DNA from: FEN-1297 sp964498065
Lineage (GTDB): Bacteria; Bacteroidota; Ignavibacteria; Ignavibacteriales; Ignavibacteriaceae
NCBI GenBank assembly: GCA_964498065.1
Contig: CAZCFZ010000009.1
Location: forward strand, 1 to 64,000
Length of the DNA stretch: 64,000 bases
Direction: 5' to 3'
Of this stretch, positions 1 through 8,818 are shown piece after piece (within the stretch, counting starts at the first letter, position 1; every line of letters begins with the position of its first letter). The translations under genes and the position numbers were made by a program. A model generated the notes under the pieces. That model did no database searches, was not told where the DNA came from, and saw only the letters and a list, made by a program, of their open reading frames with translations.

Positions 1-59
1 CGGCTGATTCTTAATTTATTGTGTCTTTCCTTTGGTATCATTTGATACTATTTAAAACA

Positions 60-273
60 AATCATTTTTTTAATAAAGATCAGGAGATATCTCACCCGCT
101 AAAGCGGATTCGATATGACAATACCAAGTTGTCATTCTGGCGGAAGTCAGAATCTTGTTTAATTGGTTTGTTGGCGGTTTAAGGTTAAAGGTAGTTAGAA
201 TTGTTGTGCATTTAACAAAAAATATTCCTACTTTTAGTAGGAAATAAATAGCCACGATATTATAGGCGGGGAT
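60..273. repeat. Palindromic intergenic repeat at left end
   Basis: This stretch is made of short inverted repeats and carries no convincing gene. ATGACAA/TTGTCAT lie about 6 bases apart near 114-134. ATTCTG/CAGAAT flank GCGGAAGT near 134-155. CCGCT/AGCGG and a CCTACTTTTAGTAGG palindrome are also present. The layout resembles REP-like elements seen between genes in many Bacteroidota and Ignavibacteriota genomes (family resemblance only, not searched). A 111-residue minus-strand frame crosses it but looks like translated repeat. Confidence 0.45.
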
Positions 274-843
274 ATGGAAACTGCATTTAGACACGCTTGG
301 AGACAAAACGAGAATAATAGTACAATAATATTTATTAAGAATAAAATTTTCTTCATTTTTATAATGATCATCTTTACAAGCTTTACTCAAAAAATATATT
401 CCCAAGGCAAACTCAATGTATCAGCGGGCATTGGACTACTTGAGTGTTTAAATATTGGTATGCATTATCAATTTAATGCATTTCAAGTTGGAATGAGTGC
501 AGGAACCTGGCCAAATCAAAATGTTATTTCTATTTTAGGTGATTTAAGACTTCAATTTGGTCAGGATTCAAAGTCATCAAATCATCCAAGCTGGTATTTA
601 TTATATGGTTTGGATTATGTAAGACATGAAGATGATTTTAATATAGATAAAAATCTTTATGGGGATTTTCGAGTTGGAAGGTATTTTTATATTTTAAAAG
701 AGATAGGAATTGATATAAACATCGGAATTCAAGCTGAGGTTATGCATAAAGAAATAAGAAAAAAGTTACAAGGAGCACCTATAGGCGGTGGAGAAATATC
801 ATTTTTACCCGGTTTAGATTTAAGTATATTTTTTAATATTTAA
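274..843 (+). CDS. Hypothetical secreted protein, probable small beta-barrel
   Basis: Function not recognised. The 189-residue product has a hydrophobic segment around residues 22-42 ending in a plausible signal-peptidase site (YSQ-G). The remainder alternates aromatic and polar residues and ends in phenylalanine and isoleucine (FFNI), as expected for a small outer-membrane barrel. The 20 or so residues before the hydrophobic stretch are charged and look unlike a signal peptide; they overlap the upstream repeat. The true start may therefore lie further in, for example the ATG at 364 or a non-ATG codon near 330. It sits alone, 75 bases before the next small secreted protein, on the same strand. 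Confidence 0.5.
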   Translation: METAFRHAWRQNENNSTIIFIKNKIFFIFIMIIFTSFTQKIYSQGKLNVSAGIGLLECLNIGMHYQFNAFQVGMSAGTWPNQNVISILGDLRLQFGQDSKSSNHPSWYLLYGLDYVRHEDDFNIDKNLYGDFRVGRYFYILKEIGIDINIGIQAEVMHKEIRKKLQGAPIGGGEISFLPGLDLSIFFNI

Positions 844-917
844 TAAAGTAATAATACAATCATAAATTGTATTTAAACTGAAATAATAATTTTATAACAA
901 AATAAAAATATAATATC

Positions 918-1385
918 ATGAAAAAAATATTAATATCTTTCATATTGCTTTTACCGTTATTAAATTTATTTCCTCAGACAAAAAATTTGGAAACCGGTTT
1001 GTATGCTGTAATTCCATTAGATTCTTGCACCGGTATGAATAACAAAATAGCTGTTGAATTTTTAACCGATACACTTTGCCTTAATCCAAAACCGCTTATT
1101 ACCGTAAAAGATTTTGACTCATGCAAGATAGATTCATCAATGTACAGCAGGGAAAAAATACTTTTCTTAAACATAAAGCTGAAGGATTATGCTACTGAAA
1201 AATTTAAGGAAATAACGACTAAGAATGTTGGGAAAAAGATTGCGGTTATTATTGACAATAAAGTGGTATTGGCTCCAATAGTTCGAGATCCTATAACTAA
1301 CGGACGATTGACTGTCGGAGGAGATAAAGAAGCAATTATTAAAGAAATGTATGAGAAATTAAAACGGGAAATAGGGCCTCAATAA
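918..1385 (+). CDS. Secreted stand-alone SecD P1-head-like protein
   Basis: The 155-residue product has a clear signal peptide (MKKILISFILLLPLLNLFPQ). Its C-terminal 75 residues resemble the head part of the first periplasmic domain of SecD/SecDF. In SecD proteins this region reads roughly 'F..G..KF.eiT..nvGk.iaivlD..v..aP.v...I..G'. Here the matching string is KFKEITTKNVGKKIAVIIDN followed by KVVLAPIVRDPITNGRLTVG. None of the SecD transmembrane segments are present, so this is the periplasmic head alone. It may sense or bind something in the periplasm, but no function is known to me. The assignment rests on remembered motif similarity and needs a profile search. Confidence 0.55.
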   Translation: MKKILISFILLLPLLNLFPQTKNLETGLYAVIPLDSCTGMNNKIAVEFLTDTLCLNPKPLITVKDFDSCKIDSSMYSREKILFLNIKLKDYATEKFKEITTKNVGKKIAVIIDNKVVLAPIVRDPITNGRLTVGGDKEAIIKEMYEKLKREIGPQ

Positions 1386-1709
1386 ATTAGTGAAATATAA
1401 ACTAAAAAATAAATTGCGAAATAAATTTATGGTTGTATTTTAACTAGAATTCTTGAAAAGAAGTTTTTAAGTAATTAATAAATGAAACAAGAAAAATGAT
1501 CTAAAAGAAAATTTATTTTCGTTAATCGTTAAACGCTTATCAAGTACACTGGCACATCTTGTGGAAAAGATTAAGATCTAATCTATTGAATAAAGCTATT
1601 ATTGTTAAATAAATAATTTAAAAATTATGAAGAGAAATTATTCATTTTAAAATCCGTTGAAATCGGTTAAATCCGTGTTGTTAGTGTTCTATTTTTTCAA
1701 TTTTAGATT
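1386..1709. other. Gene-free spacer, 324 bp
   Basis: No coding frame or RNA gene is supported here. Near 1660-1690 it contains 'ATCCGTTGAAATCGGTTAAATCCGTG'-type short direct repeats, a pattern common in intergenic DNA of this group. A TGGCAC-type motif at about 1550 was examined as a sigma-54 promoter and rejected, because the -12 GC is missing and no gene follows on that strand. Confidence 0.4.
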
Positions 1710-2567
1710 TTAAAACTTCAAGCCGTACCAGATGACATGAGGATAAATTTGAATCATGGTAGAAGGGAAGCGGTAATAGTTTAAATTTCTTTTTAAAAGA
1801 TTCCAAAACCAGCCGTTTCTGGGCAGTGCTTCAAAGTTCCAGTCTAATCCAATGTAAAACCGATGATTACCCCCGCCAAGATTATCAAGCTTTTCTACAC
1901 TATGTCCGATTGCTAAATTTATAAATCCGGGATAAAATTTACTTATTCCTTCAGGTAAAAGATTATGTACGTTTATACTTAGCCAGTCGTAAGTACTTTC
2001 ATAATCATCGAAGATAACTCTATGGAAACCATGCTTAAATCTATCGGAAGGATAAAAGCTTATTTTAAAATTGAAATTTTTTAAAACCGGTATCTTATGC
2101 TGGAGGATTGGATATGCTGAACCAAGGAAATCTGCGGAAAAATCTCCCCAGCTGAATCCCCATTGTTTTGAAAATCCGTCACGAATTTCAACAAAAGTTT
2201 CGTATGCTAATGCAAATGAACTTTAGTACCATAAACTTTTTTCTTCGTCAAAACCTGCCCATTCTAAAGCTTGTGAATAAATATTTGTAACTAAGTAAGG
2301 AAAGAAAAAGTGCCCGTATTTATCTTCCCCGAGCGCATAAACCCAGTCCTGTTTCCACACAAAGTGAAAATTACTTTTATCGCCCTTCCACCAAAGATTG
2401 TTTTGGACGGTGTATCCGTAAATAAAAGCGCCGCCCGTTATTCCGGCTATTAAAGAAAGTCTTTCATAGTTTATTTTACTTTTAGATAGGGAATCTTTTA
2501 CTGTCTGTGCAAACCGAACCTTTGCAACGATCAAAGTTATAAATATTACAGCTATAAATTTTTTCAT
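1710..2567 (-). pseudogene. DUF2279 family protein interrupted by in-frame TAA
   Basis: Read on the minus strand, the gene starts at 2567 with a signal peptide (MKKFIAVIFITLIVAKVRFA) and runs 114 codons to a TAA at 2223-2225. The same frame then continues, open and clearly protein-like, for another 170 codons to a TAA at 1710-1712. The sequence on either side of the stop (DEEKSLWY, stop, SSFALAYETFVEIRDGFS) and the motif GEDKYGHFFFPY match the DUF2279 family as I know it, periplasmic or outer-membrane proteins of about 280-300 residues. Total length would be 285 codons including the internal stop, so nothing else appears lost. It is either a young pseudogene, a sequencing error or a recoded codon; the first two are far more likely. 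Confidence 0.75.
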
Positions 2568-2684
2568 TATTACAAATAATAAAAGAAGACTTATGTATTA
2601 AAATAAAAATGCATAGATAAAAAGGAAAGAGAAGTTATATTTGTCATTAGATATTTAAAAGTTGTTAAAAATTCAGGTGTTTGT

Positions 2685-3305
2685 ATGGAACCTAAATGGC
2701 TGGAGTGGGCAAAAAGTCTAGCGGCAATTGCCCAAAACGGATTAACATATTCTGAAAATGAATTTGATATAGAAAGATTTAAACAAGTACGAGAAATTGC
2801 CGCACAAATGATGGCCGAAAATTCCGATGGTGATTTAAAATTTATCAAGGGATTATTCAAAAATGCCGATGGTTATCAGACTCCAAAAGTAGATGTTAGA
2901 GCTGCAGTCTTTAAGGATAATAAAATACTGCTTGTGAAAGAAAAGATTGACGGAGGATGGACTTTGCCGGGCGGATGGGCCGATCCTAATGAATCTCCCT
3001 CCCAAGCTGCGGAAAGAGAAGTAATTGAAGAATCGGGATTTAATGTAAAAGCTGAAAAAGTACTTGCTGTTTATGATAGAACAAAACAAGGGCATTATCC
3101 TCCGTTTCCATTTCATATTTATAAAATAATTTTTTTATGTAAATTATTAGGAGGCAGTAAAAGCACGAGCTTAGAAACAGAGAACGCAGAATTTTTTAAT
3201 GAGAATAATATTCCTGCTCTTTCCGCTTCTAGAACAACTTCCAGACAGATTCACCGTTTCTTTGAATTTTACCGGAATCCTTCAATGCAGACTGATTTTG
3301 ATTGA
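2685..3305 (+). CDS. Nudix hydrolase with N-terminal Nudix_N domain
   Basis: Probable hydrolase of a nucleoside-diphosphate-linked substrate, perhaps ADP-ribose or FAD-like; the substrate cannot be read from the sequence. The Nudix box GX5EX7REUXEEXGU is intact (GWADPNESPSQAAEREVIEE followed by SGF) at about residues 96-119. The first 60 residues form an alpha-helical N-terminal extension typical of the Nudix_N (COG1051-like) subgroup. The protein is 206 residues, normal for the group. It stands alone between a minus-strand relic and a minus-strand acetyltransferase, so context gives no substrate clue. Confidence 0.85.
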   Translation: MEPKWLEWAKSLAAIAQNGLTYSENEFDIERFKQVREIAAQMMAENSDGDLKFIKGLFKNADGYQTPKVDVRAAVFKDNKILLVKEKIDGGWTLPGGWADPNESPSQAAEREVIEESGFNVKAEKVLAVYDRTKQGHYPPFPFHIYKIIFLCKLLGGSKSTSLETENAEFFNENNIPALSASRTTSRQIHRFFEFYRNPSMQTDFD

Positions 3306-3510
3306 TGGTATCGATTTATATTTTATAAAATAATTTGTACGAAATTCAGTATTGCTGATTTGAAATTAATTGAAGCGTATTTTGGTGTAAGTGAAATTTT
3401 CTGATTTATCTTGTTTTGAAAATGAAGAAGTAAATTAAATTTAAAATATTTACAAATAAAAGTTAAATGAAATAATTGGACTTTTGTTGAATTAATGGAA
3501 TAAATTTTAA

Positions 3511-3942
3511 TTAATTTTTATTCTTTATCATTTCCATAAATTTTTCAGGCTTATACAAATTTGTAAATCCAAGCTGAGAATAAAATTTATGAGCGTCTGA
3601 AGTAGCAAGCATCCATCTTTTAATATCTTGTAATTCGGAATAATTTAATATGGTTCGAATTAATTTTTTACCTATACCCCGACTTCGAAAAGCTTCAATG
3701 ATAAAAACATCTGCCAGATAAGCAAAAATAGAAAAATCAGTTACTACTCGTGCAAATCCGATCTGTTCGTTTTTATAATAAACTCCGAAACACAGTGAAT
3801 TCTTAATTGATTTGTCTATGATTTCTGTTGACCTGTTCTTTGACCAGTATGCCGTACTTAAAAAATTGTATATTAACTCCAAATTAAGTTTGGATTTATC
3901 CGTAGAAATAATTAATTCGTCAAATTTTTCCCACGATTTCAT
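3511..3942 (-). CDS. GNAT family N-acetyltransferase
   Basis: A 143-residue single-domain GNAT acetyltransferase that would transfer an acetyl group from acetyl-CoA to an unknown amine. The acetyl-CoA pyrophosphate-binding motif A is present as FRSRGIGKKLI at about residue 87-97, preceded by the usual beta strand (YLADVFIIEA). The end FYSQLGF matches the conserved motif B tail of small GNATs (YxxxGF). It is flanked by spacers of about 200 bp on both sides and is probably monocistronic. Confidence 0.85.
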   Translation of the reverse strand: MKSWEKFDELIISTDKSKLNLELIYNFLSTAYWSKNRSTEIIDKSIKNSLCFGVYYKNEQIGFARVVTDFSIFAYLADVFIIEAFRSRGIGKKLIRTILNYSELQDIKRWMLATSDAHKFYSQLGFTNLYKPEKFMEMIKNKN

Positions 3943-4142
3943 AAATTAAATCTAGTATGATTTTAAAATTTTGATAAGCAAACTTATTGATAAGTTTATT
4001 GATAATCTACTTGGTAATAGGAATAGAATTTACATTCCCTTTTTTCATATTGTTCTGCAAAAGCATCACTTATTAGTACCTTAATTTGTGAATTATAGTA
4101 TTCATCCAAGTACTAAGAAGCATATACACTTGAATATAAAAA

Positions 4143-4646
4143 TTATCCAACCCAGTTTTCCGCAAAAGTACTTTTTAGGTTCTGAATACCTTTCTGTGTA
4201 ACTAAGGTATTTGATTTAACAAGAATGGTCGGTACTTCCGATGAGCGTAAAATTTTGTTTGCTATACTTCCGGTGGTCATGTTTGTTAAACCGGTCCAAC
4301 CATGGGAAGCAATCACAATAAGATCAATATTATGGTGACGCGAATAACTTAAAATTTGCTCATGAGGTTTCCCGGGATCAAGTGCTTCAACTATTTGAAC
4401 TCCTTGAAGAGATATTCGATTTACAAACCTTCTAAGTTCCTCTTCCGCATCAAGAAATCTCGACTTTTCGAATTTTAATTCGGAAAAATTATCGTTAAAA
4501 GTTTTTGAACGGCTAATAGGTTCAATAATATGAAGTACATGAATTATAGATTTACTTTGTTTCGCAAGATAAAGAGCAAATTCGAGTGCATTAATGGAAT
4601 TTTCAGAAAAGTCAGTAGGTACAAGAATGTTTTTAAAGTTTAACAT
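4143..4646 (-). CDS. Universal stress protein, UspA family
   Basis: A 167-residue single-domain Usp. The N-terminal ILVPTDFSENSINALEFA is typical, and the C-terminal nucleotide-binding signature is present as SHGWTGLTNMTTGS (the G-9x-G-S part of the ATP-binding motif; the first glycine of G-2x-G is alanine). The start at 4646 was chosen over the longer frame (4673) because AAGGAGG lies 5 bases upstream and the protein then begins MLNFKNILVPTD. It follows the receiver-domain gene by about 55 bp, so both are probably one transcript from the sigma-54 promoter near 5123. Likely role: stress or starvation response. Confidence 0.9.
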   Translation of the reverse strand: MLNFKNILVPTDFSENSINALEFALYLAKQSKSIIHVLHIIEPISRSKTFNDNFSELKFEKSRFLDAEEELRRFVNRISLQGVQIVEALDPGKPHEQILSYSRHHNIDLIVIASHGWTGLTNMTTGSIANKILRSSEVPTILVKSNTLVTQKGIQNLKSTFAENWVG

Positions 4647-4700
4647 CGTTGCCTCCTTTTTAATCATCCCCACTTAATTATAATTATCTTCTTCCTAACC

Positions 4701-5057
4701 CTATACTAATAATCCGGTCAGTTCCTTCGTTACTTCTGTTAAATCAAACGGCTTATAAAAAATAGAACTCGCATATTTTCTTAAATTGCTGTCGAATACT
4801 TTGGAATTATTTTCATAAACGTAAGTAAGAATAATAGGAATACTTGAGTTTTGTTCTCTTATTTCTTTACAGGTAGTCTCAATAGCTTTTGAAGGTTCGG
4901 CATCAATTATGACCATATCGAATGTAATATATTTTGCCATAACTCGCAAGACATCCAGATTGGTAGTAGTGGTTACACTATAATCGTTTTGCAAATACAT
5001 TAACAGACTCAAACATATATTGGAATCTGAGCTATAAACAACAATACTTTTCATCAC
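4701..5057 (-). CDS. Single-domain response-regulator receiver, atypical
   Basis: A 118-residue stand-alone receiver with no output domain. The phospho-acceptor aspartate is present (D52 in MVIIDAEP), as is the conserved lysine before proline (K101 in FYKPFD). However, the acidic pair that binds Mg2+ after the first strand is reduced (VVYSSDSN instead of the usual VDD), so phosphorylation may be weak or absent. It lies directly downstream of a kinase/NtrC-type regulator pair and is preceded by a sigma-54 promoter. This suggests it belongs to that regulator's target operon. Confidence 0.75.
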   Translation of the reverse strand: MMKSIVVYSSDSNICLSLLMYLQNDYSVTTTTNLDVLRVMAKYITFDMVIIDAEPSKAIETTCKEIREQNSSIPIILTYVYENNSKVFDSNLRKYASSIFYKPFDLTEVTKELTGLLV

Positions 5058-5113
5058 AAAATATCTTAATTGTGTAGAAAAAAATAATTAGAGACTATTA
5101 GGTTTAATATATT

Positions 5114-5130
5114 AGGCGAATTGCGTGCCA
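5114..5130 (-). promoter_or_regulatory. Sigma-54 (-24/-12) promoter
   Basis: On the minus strand TGGCACGCAATTCGCC matches the sigma-54 consensus TGGCACG-N4-TTGCW with one mismatch in the -12 core region, and has the required GG-N10-GC spacing (GG at 5129-5128, GC at 5117-5116). The predicted transcription start is near 5104, about 45 bases before the receiver gene. The NtrC-type activator gene lies immediately upstream, which supports the call. Confidence 0.7.
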
Positions 5131-5320
5131 GAAAAAGACATTAAAATCTAAAATAAAAATATTTCATTTTTAGCTTATTTTTAATTAAAAAAGCCGAATA
5201 ATAAGGGGATTAAAAATCAATTTTATTAAATTGTTCCCGCATGTGAAAATGATATGCATGGTATTTTAAGAATTGAGAAAAGACAATTCCTGAATAATTA
5301 CAAAATTTAAGTAATCTAAA

Positions 5321-6676
5321 TTAAGCTTTTATATCCAATTCTTTTAGCTTTCTATAGAGAGTTGAGAGGCCTACCTTTAAAATATCTGCCGTTTTTTCTT
5401 TATCAAAGTTATTATTTTCAAGTGCTTTATAAATATAATCTCTTTCAAATTTCCTTACGGATTCTTCCAAAGAGCCCATCTTTGAAAAGTCGGTTGTACT
5501 AGTTTTTGAATTGAAAACCTGCGGTAAATCCTTAATTGTTATAAAATCATTTTTACTAAATATCACCGCTCTTTCCATAATATTCTCTAATTCTCTAATT
5601 TCTCCCTTCCATTCATAAGCCATTAACGCTCTCATTGCATCAGGATCAATTCCTTTAATATTTTTGTTCAATTCCGTTCTATACTTGCTTAAGAAATGGT
5701 CTGCTAAAAGCGGTATGTCTTCCTCTCGGTCTTTAAGTGAAGGTAAATTTATTTCGACAATGTTTAAACGATAATAAAGATCCTCTCGAAATCTCCCGGT
5801 TGCTACCTCTTCTTTCAGCTCTCGATTTGTCGAAGCAATGAATCTTACATTTACTGAAATAGCAGAAGTCGAACCGACAGGAGTATATTCTTTTTCCTGA
5901 AGAACACGAAGTAGTTTAACCTGAAGCTGTAGCGGCAGTTCGCTAATCTCGTCTAAAAATAAAGTTCCTCCGTCAGCAGCTTTTACCAGTCCTTCCTTAT
6001 CCGAAATTGCACCTGTAAATGCACCTCTTTTATGTCCGAATAGTTCACTTTCAATTAAGTTTTCCGTAATAGTGCCGCAATTTACTGCAATAAGCGGTTT
6101 ACCTCTTCTTTTACTATTATAATGAAGTGCTCTTGCGACGAGCTCTTTACCCGTTCCGCTCTTACCAGTAATTAATACGGTAGTATCTGTCTCAGCAACT
6201 GTTTGAATCATTTCGTAAATTTTTTTGATTGCAGGGCTTTTACCTATGATATTTTCAAAATCAAAATTACGCTGAACCTCTTTTCTTAATAACCGGTTCT
6301 CAAGCAGCAAATTTTTTACATCAAAAAGTCTTTTTATTTTAATTAGGAGTTCGTCAAATTCTACAGGTTTTAATAGATAATCGCTTGCTCCGCTTCTTAA
6401 TGCACAAATTGCCGTATCTAAAGATCCGAATGCCGTAATTATTATTACCGATGTTTGAATATTTAATTTTTTAATCTCTTCAAGCAATTCAATGCCTTTC
6501 ATTTCAGGCATTTCTAAATCGGTTATTACCAGGTCGAAAGTTTCTTCAAGAAGTTTATTATATGCTACCTGCCCATTCTCAGCATCCTGTACATAATAAC
6601 CTTCTTTTTTCAGTACAAAAGTTAGCGATTCTCTTATTATATCTTCATCGTCGACAACTAATATTCTTTCTGCCAT
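5321..6676 (-). CDS. NtrC-family sigma-54 dependent response regulator
   Basis: A 451-residue bacterial enhancer-binding protein with three domains. The receiver (1-120) has the acidic pair in VVDDED and phospho-acceptor D53 (TDLEMPEMKG). The AAA+ domain (about 140-375) has Walker A GKSGTGKE, the sigma-54-contacting GAFTGA loop and Walker B GGTLFLDEIS. The C-terminal Fis-type helix-turn-helix ends ADILKVGLSTLYRKLKEL. It activates transcription by sigma-54 RNA polymerase. It follows the sensor kinase by 15 bp and is surely its partner. A sigma-54 promoter just downstream is the obvious target. Confidence 0.95.
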   Translation of the reverse strand: MAERILVVDDEDIIRESLTFVLKKEGYYVQDAENGQVAYNKLLEETFDLVITDLEMPEMKGIELLEEIKKLNIQTSVIIITAFGSLDTAICALRSGASDYLLKPVEFDELLIKIKRLFDVKNLLLENRLLRKEVQRNFDFENIIGKSPAIKKIYEMIQTVAETDTTVLITGKSGTGKELVARALHYNSKRRGKPLIAVNCGTITENLIESELFGHKRGAFTGAISDKEGLVKAADGGTLFLDEISELPLQLQVKLLRVLQEKEYTPVGSTSAISVNVRFIASTNRELKEEVATGRFREDLYYRLNIVEINLPSLKDREEDIPLLADHFLSKYRTELNKNIKGIDPDAMRALMAYEWKGEIRELENIMERAVIFSKNDFITIKDLPQVFNSKTSTTDFSKMGSLEESVRKFERDYIYKALENNNFDKEKTADILKVGLSTLYRKLKELDIKA

Positions 6677-6691
6677 AATCTTTACCCTTTG

Positions 6692-8131
6692 CTACGGTTG
6701 AATTGGTAATGTTATTGTAAATGTAGTACCTTTTTTTAATTTGCTTTCTACCTTAATATCACCTTGGAAACTCTTAACGATCCCATAACTTACCCAAAGC
6801 CCAAGTCCGGTTCCTTTTCCTTCTTTTTTTGTTGTATAGAAAGGTTCAAAAACTTTTGATAAATATTCATCTGTAATTCCCTTTCCCGTGTCTTTAAACG
6901 AAATTATTACCTCATCATCGTTTATGTCTGAAGAAACTGAAATCTTATTCTTTTTAGTATTTTCAGTGTTTTCGGAAATTGCGTCAACTGCATTAAGCAA
7001 AATGTTAACAAATATTTGTTGAATTTGATCGGAAATCAACGGAAGTAAAGGTATTTTATTATTTAGATCCAAATCGAATACTATATCTTTTGCTTTCGCG
7101 CCTACTTTTATTATTTCTACGGCTTCAACAATATTTTGATTGATATCTGTTAATTGTAATTCATAATTTGATGGTCTGGAAAAATCAACAAGATCTCTTA
7201 TTATTTTAGATATCCTGGTAACCTGCTTTTTAATTAATTCTAATTTTTCTTTAGCAAATTCATCCGTTGTAGACCTTTGAACAACCTGAACTAGTGCGGA
7301 AATAGAGGCGAGAGGATTTCCAACTTCGTGAGCTACACCTGCAGCCAGGGTACCGATGCTTTCCATCTTTTGAGTATGAATTAATTGTTTTTCCAGTAAT
7401 TTCTTTTCTGAAAGATCTCTATGTATACCGAAATATCCTGTTACTTTTCCTTCATGATCCAGTATCGGCGAGATTAATAGCTGGGTATAAAAAGGTTCGC
7501 CGTTTTTAGTCTTATTTTCAACTTCGCCTACCCAAACTTTGCCGCTTGATATTGTGTTCCACATTTTGGACCAGAATTTTTTAGAATGTTTTCCGCTGCT
7601 GAAAATATTCGGATTTTTACCTATTAATTCCTCTCTGCTGTAGCCGCTGGCATTTACGAAAGCCGGATTTACATATACCATTTTCCCTTGCAGATCTGCA
7701 ATTTGCACCGGATTTACAGTATTTTGTGCTACATAATAAAACTGCATCAGTTCAATTTCTCTTTGTCTAACTGCTGTTATATCCTTAGCTAAGACAAAGC
7801 AGCTTTTTTGTTTTGATTGTTTTGTTTGAAATGGGTACGGCATAAAAAATAAATCCACATCATAAATTCGGCCGCCGGATTTAAATTTAGAATATGTACT
7901 TTTTTCTTTCCTGCTTTTAATACATTCGCCAAATAAAGATTTAGTCTTTGGAATAAAAGACGGCTCAACCAGATCAAAAAAGTTTTGACCGGCTAAAGTA
8001 CTATCAACAATTTTTAATGTATCATACACGGCATTATTCAAAGTTAAAATCTCTCCACTTTCTGAAATGATAAAGCACATATCCAGAAACGATTCGAACA
8101 ATTCAAAATTAAACTTGAATTCTTTATTCAT
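6692..8131 (-). CDS. PAS-domain sensor histidine kinase
   Basis: A 479-residue, apparently soluble kinase: no transmembrane segment is visible, so it probably senses a cytoplasmic signal. Two PAS domains occupy about 8-120 and 130-245; the second has the typical PAS/PAC ending GYFGIHRDLSEKK. The HisKA dimerisation region follows, with the phosphorylated histidine in AAGVAHEVGNPLASIS (NtrB-like HEVGNPL box). The HATPase domain has the N box (NAVDAIS) and G boxes DTGKGI and GKGTGLGL. It is encoded just before the NtrC-type regulator, forming a standard two-component pair. Confidence 0.93.
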   Translation of the reverse strand: MNKEFKFNFELFESFLDMCFIISESGEILTLNNAVYDTLKIVDSTLAGQNFFDLVEPSFIPKTKSLFGECIKSRKEKSTYSKFKSGGRIYDVDLFFMPYPFQTKQSKQKSCFVLAKDITAVRQREIELMQFYYVAQNTVNPVQIADLQGKMVYVNPAFVNASGYSREELIGKNPNIFSSGKHSKKFWSKMWNTISSGKVWVGEVENKTKNGEPFYTQLLISPILDHEGKVTGYFGIHRDLSEKKLLEKQLIHTQKMESIGTLAAGVAHEVGNPLASISALVQVVQRSTTDEFAKEKLELIKKQVTRISKIIRDLVDFSRPSNYELQLTDINQNIVEAVEIIKVGAKAKDIVFDLDLNNKIPLLPLISDQIQQIFVNILLNAVDAISENTENTKKNKISVSSDINDDEVIISFKDTGKGITDEYLSKVFEPFYTTKKEGKGTGLGLWVSYGIVKSFQGDIKVESKLKKGTTFTITLPIQP

Positions 8132-8706
8132 TTGTTTTCTTTGCTAAGTTTTCGAGTAAATAATGATTAGACTACTTTCTGCAAAGATAAAGAAACCATC
8201 ATTGTAAATAAAACAGACGTTTTTCCAAACACCGTAAAAAATTTAAAAAACCATATACAAAATAGTGCCAATATCCTTTTCGACTTAAATTATTTTACCT
8301 TAATAATATGAATATTAAAGGGGATTATAAATAATATTTATAATAATATTAAAACTTTACTGAAATATGTTTCCCGATCGTGAGAAAATCTTTTTTAACA
8401 CTTCCAAGCACTGAGAAAGGAAATTTAATAATAGATTAAAGATTATTTCGATTTTAGTAAAAAAAATGATATTTGTTGTTAATAATGTATAAGAACAAGT
8501 TGGAATGAAGATTGTATATAAAATAAATGATTTGATGTATTTGTGAACTTCGGCACACGTTTTTGTGAACCGGAAATGATGATGGATAAAAACAGAGAAC
8601 TGTTCTTTTATTAATGGATAATAAATATTTAAGCCTTAATAATTTTGTGATTATTTTTTTTAAGAGACTTTATTAAGGCATTTTAATTTAGAATATAAGG
8701 AAGGGG

Positions 8707-8770
8707 AATTGGAAAAAAGGCCTTGGTTACTTATCTCGGACTCAAACAACCAAGTTTTTTAATCCAATTA
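8707..8770 (-). terminator. Imperfect 22-bp inverted repeat, possible metX terminator
   Basis: CTTGGTT and AACCAAG arms, separated by about 19 bases, are flanked by A6 and T6 runs. The pairing can be extended outward to AATTGGA/TCCAATT, giving 17 of 22 matching positions. Read on the minus strand it lies about 110 bases after the metX stop and ends in GCCTTTTTT, so it can serve as a rho-independent terminator. The T-run on the other strand makes it potentially bidirectional. Confidence 0.5.
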
Positions 8771-8818
8771 TGTTGAGTAATGATTAAAAATGTTGCCTCT
8801 CTTCTTTAAGCCCACCTT

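Noticed and set aside
70..405. 111-residue minus-strand frame at the left end
   Set aside because: Lies across palindromic repeat DNA and overlaps the plus-strand secreted protein; looks like translated repeat.
1548..1565. TGGCACATCTTGTGG as a sigma-54 promoter
   Set aside because: The -12 element has GG instead of GC, and no gene follows on the plus strand for more than 1 kb.
5218..5233. CAATTTTATTAAATTG palindrome as an enhancer for the NtrC-type regulator
   Set aside because: Perfect but made of A and T in AT-rich DNA; chance occurrence likely, and no second copy with proper spacing was found.
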